Origin: CAYUNA01 sp047629355
Lineage (GTDB): Bacteria; Bacteroidota; Bacteroidia; Chitinophagales; Saprospiraceae
Assembly: GCA_047629355.1 (NCBI GenBank)
Contig: JBLHWU010000048.1
Span: 1 to 33,019 of the forward strand
Direction: 5' to 3'
DNA length: 33,019 nucleotides
This document shows positions 23,890 to 32,004 of this stretch, piece after piece; positions within the stretch are counted from its first letter, which is position 1; every line of letters begins with the position of its first letter. The translations under genes were made by a program, and so were the position numbers. The notes beneath the pieces were generated by a model that was not told where the DNA came from, did not search any database, and saw only the letters and a list, made by a program, of their open reading frames with translations.

Positions 23890-23988
23890 AACAGATAGCT
23901 CACAATAGTTTCACATAGCTATATAGCTTTTCTCAAATTGAAATCCGCTATGTGGCTGTGTGAAAATTACTATGTGCAGCGATGTGTT
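23890..23988. repeat. Inverted repeat made of CACATAGCTATATAGC-like words
   Basis: Left arm 23890-23927 (words ATAGCT, CACATAGC) and right arm 23947-23988 (GCTATGTG, TGTGTGAAA, ACTATGTG) are imperfect inverted copies with small bulges. It starts 7 bp after the TonB receptor stop. The rest of this 260-bp gap up to the homogentisate gene is AT-rich. Confidence 0.6.
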
Positions 23989-24105
23989 GAAAATATTGAA
24001 ATTCATTCCAACATATAAGATATCGCCAAGTGATTCTTTTGATAAAAATCCTAATTCCCACCAATTTTAAATTAAAACTAACTGCTTCCCTTCTTATTTT
24101 TATCC

Positions 24106-24113
24106 TATTTTTG
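24106..24113 (+). promoter_or_regulatory. -7 box for homogentisate dioxygenase gene
   Basis: TATTTTTG fits TAnnTTTG and lies 29 bp before the ATG at 24143. No TTG occurs at the expected -33 spacing. Confidence 0.4.
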
Positions 24114-24142
24114 CCCATAAAGAATATCAAAAAAACAGTCTT

Positions 24143-25303
24143 ATGCCAATCTATCATAAACTTGGAAAAGTACCACCAAAACGCCATACTCAATTTAGAA
24201 AACCGGACGGCAATTTGTACTACGAACAGCTGTTCGGGACAATAGGATTTGACGGAATGTCCTCCCTACTCTATCACGTTCAGCGACCGACGAAGGTGAA
24301 AGAAATTTTGAGTTCAGTAGACGTTTCGCCGAAAATTGCGGTAGAAAAAAACATGCACGCTCGTAAATTAATCGGCTTCGACACACCACCAAAAGATGAC
24401 TTTTTGGAAGCTAGAACGCCTTTGTTAGTCAATAGCGACATTCACATCGGCGTAGCTGCTCCGCGTAAGTCATTGACGGACTATTTTTATAAAAATGCAG
24501 ATGCCGATGAAATGCTTTTTATCCACAAAGGTACGGGAACGCTGCGAACATTGGTCGGTAATATTCAGTTTAAATACGGTGATTATTTGATTATTCCGAG
24601 GGGAATGATTTACCAAATTGAGTTTGATACAGAGGACAATCGAATTTTATACGCGGAGTCTTTTCAGCCGATTTATACGCCGAAACGATACCGAAATTGG
24701 TTTGGTCAATTATTGGAACATTCGCCGTTTTGTGAGCGCGATTATAAGTTGCCAGAGAATTTAGAAACGCACGATGAAGAAGGTGATTTTATCATGAAAA
24801 TCAAGAAGCAAGGAATGTTGCATACCTTGGTTTATGCTTCGCATCCGTTTGATGTCGTGGGTTGGGATGGGTATAATTTTCCTTATGGTTTTTCTATTCA
24901 TAACTTTGAACCGATAACTGGTCGAGTGCATCAGCCGCCACCAGTTCATCAGACTTTTGAATCAAAGAAGTTCGTGATTTGTAGTTTTTGTCCACGAATG
25001 TATGACTATCATCCGCAGGCGATTCCTGCGCCGTACAATCATTCCAATATTGATTCTGATGAAATGCTGTATTACGTCGATGGTGATTTTATGAGCCGAA
25101 ATGATATCGATGAAGGATATGTGACGCTGCATCCAGGAGGCATTCCGCACGGGCCGCATCCAGGGGCGTACGAGCGAAGTATTGGGAAGAAGGAGACGGG
25201 AGAATTGGCTGTGATGATTGATACTTTTGCACCCTTACAAATTACGGAAGAAGCTTTGAAATTAGATGATGGGAAGTATTATAAGAGTTGGTTGGCGCAT
25301 TAG
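24143..25303 (+). CDS. hmgA: Homogentisate 1,2-dioxygenase
   Basis: Non-haem Fe(II) enzyme that opens the aromatic ring of homogentisate to maleylacetoacetate in phenylalanine/tyrosine catabolism. 386 aa, shorter than the human enzyme but usual for the bacterial Bacteroidota form. Cupin-type fold; candidate iron ligands are H300 (PYNHSN), E307 (SDEMLYY) and H336 (LHPGGIPHGPHPG). N-terminal MPIYHKLGKVPPKRHTQF and GFDGMSSLLYHVQRPT are characteristic. ATG 24143. No other catabolic gene (hppD, fahA, maiA) is adjacent, so it stands alone here. It converges on the GYDIA kinase gene. Confidence 0.94.
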   Translation: MPIYHKLGKVPPKRHTQFRKPDGNLYYEQLFGTIGFDGMSSLLYHVQRPTKVKEILSSVDVSPKIAVEKNMHARKLIGFDTPPKDDFLEARTPLLVNSDIHIGVAAPRKSLTDYFYKNADADEMLFIHKGTGTLRTLVGNIQFKYGDYLIIPRGMIYQIEFDTEDNRILYAESFQPIYTPKRYRNWFGQLLEHSPFCERDYKLPENLETHDEEGDFIMKIKKQGMLHTLVYASHPFDVVGWDGYNFPYGFSIHNFEPITGRVHQPPPVHQTFESKKFVICSFCPRMYDYHPQAIPAPYNHSNIDSDEMLYYVDGDFMSRNDIDEGYVTLHPGGIPHGPHPGAYERSIGKKETGELAVMIDTFAPLQITEEALKLDDGKYYKSWLAH

Positions 25304-25327
25304 GAAAAAATCTACTCTACTTTTTAA

Positions 25328-25386
25328 CAATAGTCCGTGGTGAATTTTAGTATATAATTTTAGCTGAAATTCACCGCGAATCATTG
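25328..25386. terminator. Long hairpin between convergent genes
   Basis: Arms 25328-25350 and 25364-25386 match at 18 of 23 positions (core GGTGAATTT / AAATTCACC); every difference is a transition, so on one strand or the other it remains a G-U pair. It lies between the ends of hmgA (+) and the GYDIA kinase gene (-) and probably serves both. Confidence 0.65.
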
Positions 25387-25393
25387 CAGTGTA

Positions 25394-26323
25394 TTAGACT
25401 CTTTCCAAAACCAACTCCTCATATTTCAAAAACACAGGAAATCCTTTTTCCAAAAAGTAAGCTCGTGTATCTGCTTCCGACCGTTCACTCGTTGCCAAAA
25501 TAAAGTCGCCACCCCAAGCACCCAGTGACTTAATCTCTCCCCAAAAATCTTTAAAATATAAATCTTTCGCCCGTTCTAATTCTAAAGTTTTGGCGACTAA
25601 ATTTTCATGTTCAACTAAACATTTATTGAAATCTTTCAAGGTTTTCGACTGCCTAATTCCGTAAGACAAATCATGCATATCTCCAATCAACGGACTATTT
25701 TCCGTCACTTTTTGTCGATAGCGAGTGATTCCTTCCCGACTATTTTGCTTTTTTTCTAAAAAAACGAAGTAGAGGTTTTCTTTAAAAGGTGGATTGAAAG
25801 GGCATGGACTAAAATGTTGACTATCGCCATTTTTTGCATAATTAATTGGACCGTCCGCGCCCGCGCAAGCGATGTCATAACCAGAACCACCAAATGTTTT
25901 TTTGAGTAAATCAAATGGGTCAACCTCCGCCCATTTTGCAATCGTATAAATAAGCGTCGAACTCGTTCCCAAGCCCCAATTTCTTGGAAAATCCAAATGC
26001 GTCATCGCTACTTTTCCATCATATGTATTTAAAAATTCAGGATTCAAGTCGCGCGCCGCTTTCAATATTTGTGAAAAACGTTTGCCAATTTTATCGTTGC
26101 TCGCCGTCAATTGAGACAAATCTGGCAAAGCATAACTACTCGTAAACCACGGCTTTCCAAATTTATCAAAACTCGTCATCTGCAAATCACTCAAGGTTTC
26201 GTTGTCCAGTATTTCCAAATTCTGCCCTAATTTAGTCGGTAATGCCAATGCTAATGCACCATCTAAAACGAAGTATTCACCAGTTAATAACAGCTTACCG
26301 TTGGCTCGAAATGTTTTTTTCAT
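25394..26323 (-). CDS. GYDIA-type GHMP kinase (mevalonate pathway)
   Basis: 309-aa kinase of the GHMP superfamily. The N-terminal ANGKLLLTGEYFVLDGALAL (about 7-26) is the substrate/fold motif, the ATP loop is PRNWGLGTSS (113-122), and GYDIACAGADGPI (148-160) is the signature that names this subgroup. Adjacent HMG-CoA reductase and IPP isomerase place it in isoprenoid synthesis, where it most likely phosphorylates mevalonate or phosphomevalonate; which step is not decided by the sequence. ATG 26323, 85 bp behind the reductase, the gap holding a double palindrome. Confidence 0.88.
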   Translation of the reverse strand: MKKTFRANGKLLLTGEYFVLDGALALALPTKLGQNLEILDNETLSDLQMTSFDKFGKPWFTSSYALPDLSQLTASNDKIGKRFSQILKAARDLNPEFLNTYDGKVAMTHLDFPRNWGLGTSSTLIYTIAKWAEVDPFDLLKKTFGGSGYDIACAGADGPINYAKNGDSQHFSPCPFNPPFKENLYFVFLEKKQNSREGITRYRQKVTENSPLIGDMHDLSYGIRQSKTLKDFNKCLVEHENLVAKTLELERAKDLYFKDFWGEIKSLGAWGGDFILATSERSEADTRAYFLEKGFPVFLKYEELVLERV

Positions 26324-26354
26324 AGTAGCTTTTGTTGCATTTTGCGGAAGTTAT

Positions 26355-26390
26355 AAAGTAAGCGTTACTTTCAAAAGTAATGCTTACTTT
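26355..26390. repeat. Four-fold palindrome between HMG-CoA reductase and GYDIA kinase
   Basis: The 36-bp site is two 17-bp hairpins, AAAGTAA-gcg-TTACTTT and AAAGTAA-tgc-TTACTTT, separated by CA. The two are also inverted copies of each other with one transition. It lies within a likely operon, 32 bp before the GYDIA kinase ATG on the - strand. It may fold as one long stem or as two, or act as a protein-binding site. Confidence 0.75.
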
Positions 26391-26408
26391 GCAATCATTT
26401 TAAAAGCA

Positions 26409-27743
26409 TTAAATCGCCATTTTCTTTTCTCGGTTTAAAAATTCGCGGACAGCAGTAAACGAAACCAACTTATCCTTGAAATAAACCACCGCTGCTTTTA
26501 TCTCTTTTTCCGTTGCGCCAAAGTGATTTAAAATATTAATCAAATGCATTTTCATGTGCCCTTTTTGGATGCCCGTCGTAGTTAATGACCGCAATGCACC
26601 AAAATTTTGCGCCAAGCCAGTCGAAGCAATTATCATCATTAATTCGCTGGCGGAAGGGTTACCCAATAATTCTAATGAACGCTTTGCTATTGGGTGCAAT
26701 TTGGTTAATCCACCGACCGTTCCGACAGCAATTGGTAAGTCTAGCCAGAATTTAAAAACCCCATTTTCAATGGTGCAATGGCTGAGGCTTCGGTATTGTC
26801 CATCGCGCGAGGCGTAAGTGTGTCCGCAAGCCTCAATTGCTCGGAAATCATTGGCAGTTGCGAGTACAACGGCATCGATTCCGTTAAAAATCCCTTTATT
26901 ATGAGTCGTTGCGCGTGAAGGGTCAATTTGGGCAATTCGGACAGCTTTGTAGAATTTTTGTGCGAAAATTTCGGCAGTCATGCCGTTTGGAAACTGACCC
27001 AATTTCTCAATCGGACATTCCACGGATACCCGTACCAAACATTCAGGGGTATAGTTGGATAAAATGCACATGATTACAGACAATTCTTCTTCAGTTTCCT
27101 CAAAGTCTGGATGCGTTGCCACGAAAGCAGAAAGCGTTTGACCGAAAGATTCTAAGACGGAATTGATGAAATTCGCGCCCATGCTATCGCACGTTTCAAA
27201 CGTCGCTTTAATTTGGTAATAATCGGGTTCTAGGTTGGTTAAATCCAATAAATGAATGTCCAAAATACCGCCACCTCGATTGTCCATATTATGGGTAATC
27301 GCTGCTGAATCTTCGCGCAACTTTTCTTTTAACACAGGAAATAACGCCTGTAATTTTTCAAAAGAACCTCCCCAGCTAAAATGAACTTGTCCCATCTTTT
27401 TCGTTCCAATAACTTCCGCTTTAAATCCACCTCGGTTCATCCAAAATTTTGCTGCTGCAGACGCTGCTGCCACCACCGAACTTTCCTCAATCACCATCGG
27501 CACCGCATACGGTTTACCATTAATTATAAAATTCGGCGCGACGCTGTAAGGCAAATAATAATTGCTAATCGTATTTTCACTAAATCCGTCCATCACTCGC
27601 TGCTGCGACTCGTCTTCATGCCAAAAACTCATCAATTCCCGCATCACATTCTCAGGGTCTTTAAAAAAGTTTTTGACCAACCATTTTATCTTTTCTCGCT
27701 TAGAGAGTTTAGAAAATCCCGATATAATTTTGTCCTTTTCCAT
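26409..27743 (-). CDS. Hydroxymethylglutaryl-CoA reductase, class II
   Basis: Converts HMG-CoA to mevalonate (reversible in class II enzymes). 444 aa from ATG 27743. An upstream in-frame ATG at 27800 would add 19 residues that merely translate the adjacent palindromic repeat (MQPATRNRNPQPLQ...), so it is rejected. Class II motifs: the active-site Glu in MVIEESSVVAAASAAAKFW, the Lys in THNKGIFNGIDAV, and the catalytic His in TGIQKGHMKMHL near the C-terminus. Follows fni in the same direction with a 125-bp gap that is mostly an inverted repeat. In this organism the gene is expected to be biosynthetic, given neighbours fni and the GHMP kinase. Confidence 0.93.
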   Translation of the reverse strand: MEKDKIISGFSKLSKREKIKWLVKNFFKDPENVMRELMSFWHEDESQQRVMDGFSENTISNYYLPYSVAPNFIINGKPYAVPMVIEESSVVAAASAAAKFWMNRGGFKAEVIGTKKMGQVHFSWGGSFEKLQALFPVLKEKLREDSAAITHNMDNRGGGILDIHLLDLTNLEPDYYQIKATFETCDSMGANFINSVLESFGQTLSAFVATHPDFEETEEELSVIMCILSNYTPECLVRVSVECPIEKLGQFPNGMTAEIFAQKFYKAVRIAQIDPSRATTHNKGIFNGIDAVVLATANDFRAIEACGHTYASRDGQYRSLSHCTIENGVFKFWLDLPIAVGTVGGLTKLHPIAKRSLELLGNPSASELMMIIASTGLAQNFGALRSLTTTGIQKGHMKMHLINILNHFGATEKEIKAAVVYFKDKLVSFTAVREFLNREKKMAI

Positions 27744-27754
27744 GTCTTGTGTTG

Positions 27755-27867
27755 CGGGTTGAAGAGGTTGCGGATTACGATTGCGAGTCGCGGGTTGCAT
27801 ACGTGACTTTTACTCGTCATGCATGCAACCCGGAACTCGCAACCCGTAATCCGGAACTCGCAACCCG
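27755..27867. repeat. 113-bp inverted repeat of GCAACTCGCAACCC-type words
   Basis: Arms 27755-27807 and 27816-27867 align at about 80 percent with two 1-nt gaps, closing on an 8-nt loop. The right arm is itself a direct repeat: CCGGAACTCGCAACCCG occurs at 27830-27846 and 27851-27867. It fills the gap between fni and the HMG-CoA reductase gene, ending 1 bp before the fni stop codon (27869). Confidence 0.8.
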
Positions 27868-27868
27868 T

Positions 27869-28906
27869 TTACTTAATTTTTAAGAAGGCTTTCGCCAATT
27901 CTAGTCCTTGCACCTGCGCATTCACGTATTCCGTCAATTCATCGTAACTGCCTCGCGCATGTTTTAAAAATGCTGAAGCTTGTCCATAAATTGATGGCAT
28001 TTTACATTTATTAATCAAATAATAGCCATCCAAAAAGGTCTGCACACCACCGGAGATAATAATTTCAGGACATTTAATCTTGTTGCTCAAGTACTGAAAT
28101 TTATTGACCATTTCGACCATATTCTCCGCTGAGTGACCGACCAAAGCCAATTGGCTGTAAATTTCACGGCGCATTGCATCGCTGCGTTCCAATTCAAGTT
28201 TAGCAAAGTTTGTTCCGCCATTTGCCGCAAAATCAATCGCTGCCAATGGCATTTGCAATAGCGCTTTCAGACTTTCCTGCCCCATTCCCTGCCCAACTTC
28301 TTTTACAATTGTCGGTCTGTCCACTTTATCTAAATATGCTGAAATCGTTTCAATTGGTGATTTTTTAAAACGATCGCCCTCCGGTTGCAGCCATTCTTGT
28401 AACGGATTAACGTGAATAATTAACCCATCGGCTTGCAATTTATCTAAAAGGTTATTGACCCGCCAAAGTTCTCCTTTTTCAACTAATTGTTCCAATTGAG
28501 CAATCCCCAAATTCGCAAACAAAGGAGCGTCACCCATCAATTTTCGCACATCAAAATCCGCTAAGTTTTCATCATCAAACAAAATCGACCGACAAGAGCC
28601 TAGACCCATGCCCATACCGAAATCCTTGCAGGCGCGCGCGAGGTTTTGGTTAATTGTTTTCGCCAATTCTGTACCGCCCGTCATACTGGAAACCCAAAGT
28701 GGGATGCGCATCGTTTTGCCCAAAAATTGAAAATCACCCCAACTATTTTGTTCTGGGTGTGCAGCTAATAGCGGTTCGTAATAAAATCTTTGGTCCACCT
28801 CACTACTCGTCACTTGTGATTTAAAAGCCAGTTCGATGTGGTCTTTTTTACGTTCTGCCGCCGTTGGGTCATCATCGGGACAAAAATTTCCGTCTAAATT
28901 TTCCAT
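27869..28906 (-). CDS. fni: Isopentenyl-diphosphate isomerase type 2
   Basis: FMN-dependent enzyme interconverting IPP and DMAPP. 345 aa, normal length. N-terminal RKKDHIELAFKS, substrate/FMN loops SSMTGGTELAKTIN and GMGLGSCRS, EVGQGMGQES in the barrel and DFAANGGTNFAKLELERSD followed by IIISGGVQTFLDGY match the type 2 family. ATG 28906, with a clear -7 box 64 bp upstream. It is the first gene of the apparent fni - HMG-CoA reductase - GYDIA kinase transcript. Confidence 0.94.
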   Translation of the reverse strand: MENLDGNFCPDDDPTAAERKKDHIELAFKSQVTSSEVDQRFYYEPLLAAHPEQNSWGDFQFLGKTMRIPLWVSSMTGGTELAKTINQNLARACKDFGMGMGLGSCRSILFDDENLADFDVRKLMGDAPLFANLGIAQLEQLVEKGELWRVNNLLDKLQADGLIIHVNPLQEWLQPEGDRFKKSPIETISAYLDKVDRPTIVKEVGQGMGQESLKALLQMPLAAIDFAANGGTNFAKLELERSDAMRREIYSQLALVGHSAENMVEMVNKFQYLSNKIKCPEIIISGGVQTFLDGYYLINKCKMPSIYGQASAFLKHARGSYDELTEYVNAQVQGLELAKAFLKIK

Positions 28907-28969
28907 TAAAAAAAGGTATTTTGAAAAAAAGGAAACCAGTTGCCTGAGCAGTCCTTTTTTCTATTTGTG

Positions 28970-28977
28970 CAAAGGTA
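28970..28977 (-). promoter_or_regulatory. -7 box upstream of fni
   Basis: On the - strand TACCTTTG, a strong match to TAnnTTTG, giving a leader of about 55 nt before the fni ATG. TTG candidates for -33 occur at spacings of 12 and 26 nt, not ideal. Confidence 0.5.
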
Positions 28978-29084
28978 GGGTATAGCCCTCAAATAATCGA
29001 ATGCAATAACAAAGTGGTAGGGAAATGGTTTGTATTTTGAAGAAGAGACTATTGGAAAGGAACATTTTTGGGAATTTTGAAAAA

Positions 29085-29120
29085 GAAAGAGGTAATTTTC
29101 TAGAAAAATTAACCTCTTTC
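29085..29120 (-). terminator. Terminator of the TonB-domain gene
   Basis: GAAAGAGGTTAATTTTTC and its partner (29085-29100 and 29103-29120) form a bulged stem with a two-base loop; on the - strand TTTTTC follows. It lies 50 bp past the TonB-domain stop. A weak small inverted pair TACCG/CGGTA lies between them (29135-29149). Confidence 0.7.
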
Positions 29121-29169
29121 GAATCGTCGAAAAACTACCGCAGAACGGTATACGTTTGGTTTTTTGAAA

Positions 29170-29907
29170 TCATAATTTAAAATTCACTGGTAAATTAAAT
29201 TGTACTCGCGTTGAAATGCCACCTTGTTTACCTGATGTCCAGATAGGCATAGATTTCACTACTCGCTGCGCTTCTTTTCCACAATTACCACCAATATCGC
29301 GCATAATCGTTACTGCTGAAATGCTACCATCTTTTTTTACAACAAATTGAATATAGACTACGCCTTGAATGCCTTTTGATATGGCAATATCTGGATAATC
29401 GACGTTGTGTTGTAAGTATTTAAGGAGTTTGAATTCTGCGCATTTTTGTTTTTCAGCGATGGACAAGTTTTCCGTTTCGCAGCCTGGGAAACGGGGCATT
29501 TCTTCAGCGACTAATAGTAGAGGCGACGGATTGCTTTGCTTGACTGTGGGCGTGCTTGCCTTAATCGTTGTGGGAGAATACTTTGATTTTCTGGACTTTT
29601 CTAGTGGTAAATTATAGTTAGTACTGCTGTCTTTTTTTTCAAAAACAGTTGTCTCTTCGCTATTATTTTGACTAATAAAAATTTGTTTTTTTGACTTCGG
29701 TGGCTTCGGTTTTTCCTTTTTTAAAATAGGCGAAACTTCGATACTTTTTAAATCTCTTACCAAAATGCGTTCCTTCGGACTTTGCCATTTTGTAGGCATT
29801 TTTTCTAATAAAAAATTAAAAATCAGCAGTAAGGAAATAGCTGCCCAAACTATTTTGAAGATTAGAATGTTGAATCGTTTTAGTTTTGTAATAAAATTAT
29901 TTTTCAT
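29170..29907 (-). CDS. TonB C-terminal domain protein (energy transducer)
   Basis: 245-aa protein: an N-terminal inner-membrane helix (about residues 15-33, NILIFKIVWAAISLLLIFNF), a Lys/Pro/Ser-rich periplasmic linker of about 100 residues (KKEKPKPPKSKKQIF), and a C-terminal TonB domain (about 160-245: DYPDIAISKGIQGVVYIQFVVKKDGSISAV...RVVKSMPIW...FNLPVNFKL). TonB passes energy to outer-membrane receptors such as the one at 21624. The domain also contains GCETENLSIAEKQKCAE, a Cys-bearing insertion usual in Bacteroidota TonB proteins. ATG 29907 preferred over a TTG two codons earlier. Stands alone; ExbB/ExbD are not in the window. Confidence 0.88.
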   Translation of the reverse strand: MKNNFITKLKRFNILIFKIVWAAISLLLIFNFLLEKMPTKWQSPKERILVRDLKSIEVSPILKKEKPKPPKSKKQIFISQNNSEETTVFEKKDSSTNYNLPLEKSRKSKYSPTTIKASTPTVKQSNPSPLLLVAEEMPRFPGCETENLSIAEKQKCAEFKLLKYLQHNVDYPDIAISKGIQGVVYIQFVVKKDGSISAVTIMRDIGGNCGKEAQRVVKSMPIWTSGKQGGISTRVQFNLPVNFKL

Positions 29908-30000
29908 AGACAAAATTTATCTCGCTGGCGATTTCATTTTAATTGATGAATCTGGATTAAATTTTGGTGGGTAAGCAGTGAAGTATTTGGTAAAAAGGGG

Positions 30001-30008
30001 TATTTTTG
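30001..30008 (+). promoter_or_regulatory. -7 box of the M16 peptidase gene
   Basis: TATTTTTG, followed by GCAC, fits TAnnTTTG and lies 36 bp before the TTG start. No well-spaced TTG for -33 (nearest TTTG 11 nt upstream). Confidence 0.4.
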
Positions 30009-30044
30009 CACACTTTTTAGCATTTTCATTAAATTGATAAAGCA

Positions 30045-31307
30045 TTGATAGAATTTTCAAGATTTGAATTAGAGAACGGATTGCGGGTATTGGTACACGA
30101 AGATGACAGCACGCCGATGGCAGCTGTGAATTTATTGTACAATGTAGGGGCGCGCGACGAATCACCGGAGAAGACAGGATTTGCTCATTTATTCGAGCAT
30201 CTGATGTTTGGTGGCTCTAAGAATGTGCCTGATTTTGACGACCCGATTCAGTTAGCGGGGGGAGAGAATAATGCCTTTACAAATAGCGACATCACCAATT
30301 TTTATGAATTGATGCCTGCTGAAAATTTGGAAATTGCGCTGTGGTTGGAAAGTGATAGAATGTTGTCGTTGAATTTTGATGAGGAAGTATTGGATGTGCA
30401 GCGAAAGGTGGTGATTGAAGAATTTAAGGAAACTTGTCTGAATCAACCTTACGGTGATGCTTGGCATCATTTGTCGGAACTGGCGTATAAAGTGCACCCG
30501 TATCGCTGGCCAACAATCGGCATTGTGCCCAAGCACGTCGAAGATGCTACAATGGACGATGTGAAGGATTTTTTCTACCGTTTTTATCGTCCGAATAATG
30601 CAATTTTGGTGATTGCCGGAAATGTAAAATTGGCGGAGATAAAAGTGTTGGTTGAAAAATGGTTTGGTGACATTCCACGAGGAGAGGTTGCGAAACGGGT
30701 ATTGCCACAAGAACCACCACAGGTAAAGTTTGAACGAAAATTGCAACAAGCCAACGTTCCTGTTGATGCATTATATTTGGCATTTCACTGTCCGTCACGT
30801 ACGGATGAAAATTTTTATGCTACGGATTTATTGACGGATGTGTTGAGTAATGGACCCTCTTCGCGACTGTTTCGGCGGCTGTTGAAAGAGCAAAAATTGT
30901 TTTCGAGTATCGATTGCTACATTACGGGGAATATTGACCCAGGCTTGTTAATTATTGAAGGAAAACCAGCGGATGGTGTGACTTTAGAAATTGCTGCTGC
31001 TGCGATTTGGAAAGAAATTGATGATTTAAAAGCTAATTTAATTTCAGAACGAGAGTTGCAAAAACTGAAAAATAAAATTGAAAGTTCTTTAGTTTTTTCG
31101 GAAACGAACGTTTTAAATAAAGCGATTAATCTGGCATTTTTTGAATTAATTGGTGATGCAAACCAAATTAATGATGAAGTTCAATTGTATGAAAAAGTGA
31201 CGACTGCTGATGTTCAAAGAATGGCAAATGAGTTGTTGACGGAAGAGAATTGTTCCGAACTTTTATATAAAGCAAAACAAGAAGAATTGGTTGTTGAAAC
31301 GGATTAA
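30045..31307 (+). CDS. M16 family zinc metallopeptidase
   Basis: Insulinase/processing-peptidase-like protein, 420 aa, the single-domain pair type. The inverted zinc motif HLFEH (48-52) in GFAHLFEHLMFGGS is intact and the third ligand is E125 or E126 (VVIEEFKE). The C-terminal half (residues 175-420) is the second M16 lobe. There is no signal peptide, suggesting a cytoplasmic role, and the family often works as a pair with an inactive partner, but none is next door. Starts at TTG 30045 (IEFSRFELENGLRVLV fits the N-terminus of the family; an in-frame stop lies just upstream). The thioredoxin-like gene follows in the same direction. Confidence 0.9.
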   Translation: MIEFSRFELENGLRVLVHEDDSTPMAAVNLLYNVGARDESPEKTGFAHLFEHLMFGGSKNVPDFDDPIQLAGGENNAFTNSDITNFYELMPAENLEIALWLESDRMLSLNFDEEVLDVQRKVVIEEFKETCLNQPYGDAWHHLSELAYKVHPYRWPTIGIVPKHVEDATMDDVKDFFYRFYRPNNAILVIAGNVKLAEIKVLVEKWFGDIPRGEVAKRVLPQEPPQVKFERKLQQANVPVDALYLAFHCPSRTDENFYATDLLTDVLSNGPSSRLFRRLLKEQKLFSSIDCYITGNIDPGLLIIEGKPADGVTLEIAAAAIWKEIDDLKANLISERELQKLKNKIESSLVFSETNVLNKAINLAFFELIGDANQINDEVQLYEKVTTADVQRMANELLTEENCSELLYKAKQEELVVETD

Positions 31308-31367
31308 TTAACCTTGTCTAATTCCAAGTATAAGTCAATTTACGAACAAACTAATACACCAATTAAT

Positions 31368-31925
31368 ATGGCACTTACCGAATCAAATATGCTTCCTCTG
31401 GGCACAAAAGCTCCTGATTTTACATTATTGGACACTGTTTCTGGCAAAGATTGGAGCTTGGCAGGATTAGCTTCTGGCAAAGCGACCGTTATCATGTTCA
31501 TTTGTAATCATTGCCCGTATGTTATTCATGTGAATTCAGAAGTTAAGCGATTGTCGGATGACTATTTGGCAAAAGGCGTGAACTTTATCGCGATTAGCTC
31601 GAATGATGTAGATAATTATCCGCACGATTCGCCTGCTTTGATGACGAAGTTAGTAAAAGAGGAAGGCTTTAATTTTCCGTATTTATATGATGAAAGTCAG
31701 GATGTAGCGAAGGCCTATGATGCGGCTTGTACACCCGATTTTTATGTTTTTGATGGCGATTTGAAATTGGCGTATCGTGGTCGATTGGATGATTCACGAC
31801 CAGGTTCAAAAACGGAATTGACGGGAGGAGATTTGCGAGGTGCGATTGATGCAGTTTTGGAAGGAGGCGAGGTTTCAAAGAAGCAATATCCAAGTGCTGG
31901 TTGTAACATTAAGTGGAAGAAGTAG
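31368..31925 (+). CDS. Thioredoxin-like (AhpC/TSA-type) redox protein
   Basis: 185-aa protein from ATG 31368; an earlier TTG at 31314 would add 18 unconserved residues. Thioredoxin fold with PLGTKAPDFTLLD at the start and the redox motif CNHCPYV (Cys 46 and 49), then TPDFYVFD and GRLDDSRPG, the pattern of a peroxiredoxin-like group sometimes labelled thioredoxin family protein. No signal peptide, so cytoplasmic. It likely reduces disulfides or peroxides, but the substrate is unknown. 60 bp after the M16 gene, probably in one transcript. Ends at an inverted repeat shared with pssA. Confidence 0.87.
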   Translation: MALTESNMLPLGTKAPDFTLLDTVSGKDWSLAGLASGKATVIMFICNHCPYVIHVNSEVKRLSDDYLAKGVNFIAISSNDVDNYPHDSPALMTKLVKEEGFNFPYLYDESQDVAKAYDAACTPDFYVFDGDLKLAYRGRLDDSRPGSKTELTGGDLRGAIDAVLEGGEVSKKQYPSAGCNIKWKK

Positions 31926-31933
31926 CCAAGTTG

Positions 31934-32003
31934 TGGGTTACACGTTGCGAGTTGCCATTGAGAAGTGTACTCATCCTGTTGGCAACGCGTAACTCGCAAC
32001 CCA
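31934..32003. repeat. Inverted repeat of GTTGCGAGTTGCC-type words
   Basis: 24-nt arms 31934-31957 and 31980-32003 match at 19 of 24 positions (TGGGTT...GTTGCCA facing TGGCAAC...AACCCA). A 22-nt loop contains TGAG/CTCA. It lies between the convergent thioredoxin-like gene (+) and pssA (-), where a bidirectional terminator would be expected. Confidence 0.75.
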
Positions 32004-32004
32004 T

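Noticed and set aside
27744..27800. Upstream ATG for HMG-CoA reductase
   Set aside because: The added 19 residues are a translation of the inverted repeat and are not reductase-like.
27755..27867. CRISPR-like direct repeats
   Set aside because: The 17-nt word occurs only twice with a 4-nt spacer and belongs to an inverted repeat; no array of equal spacers or cas genes exists.
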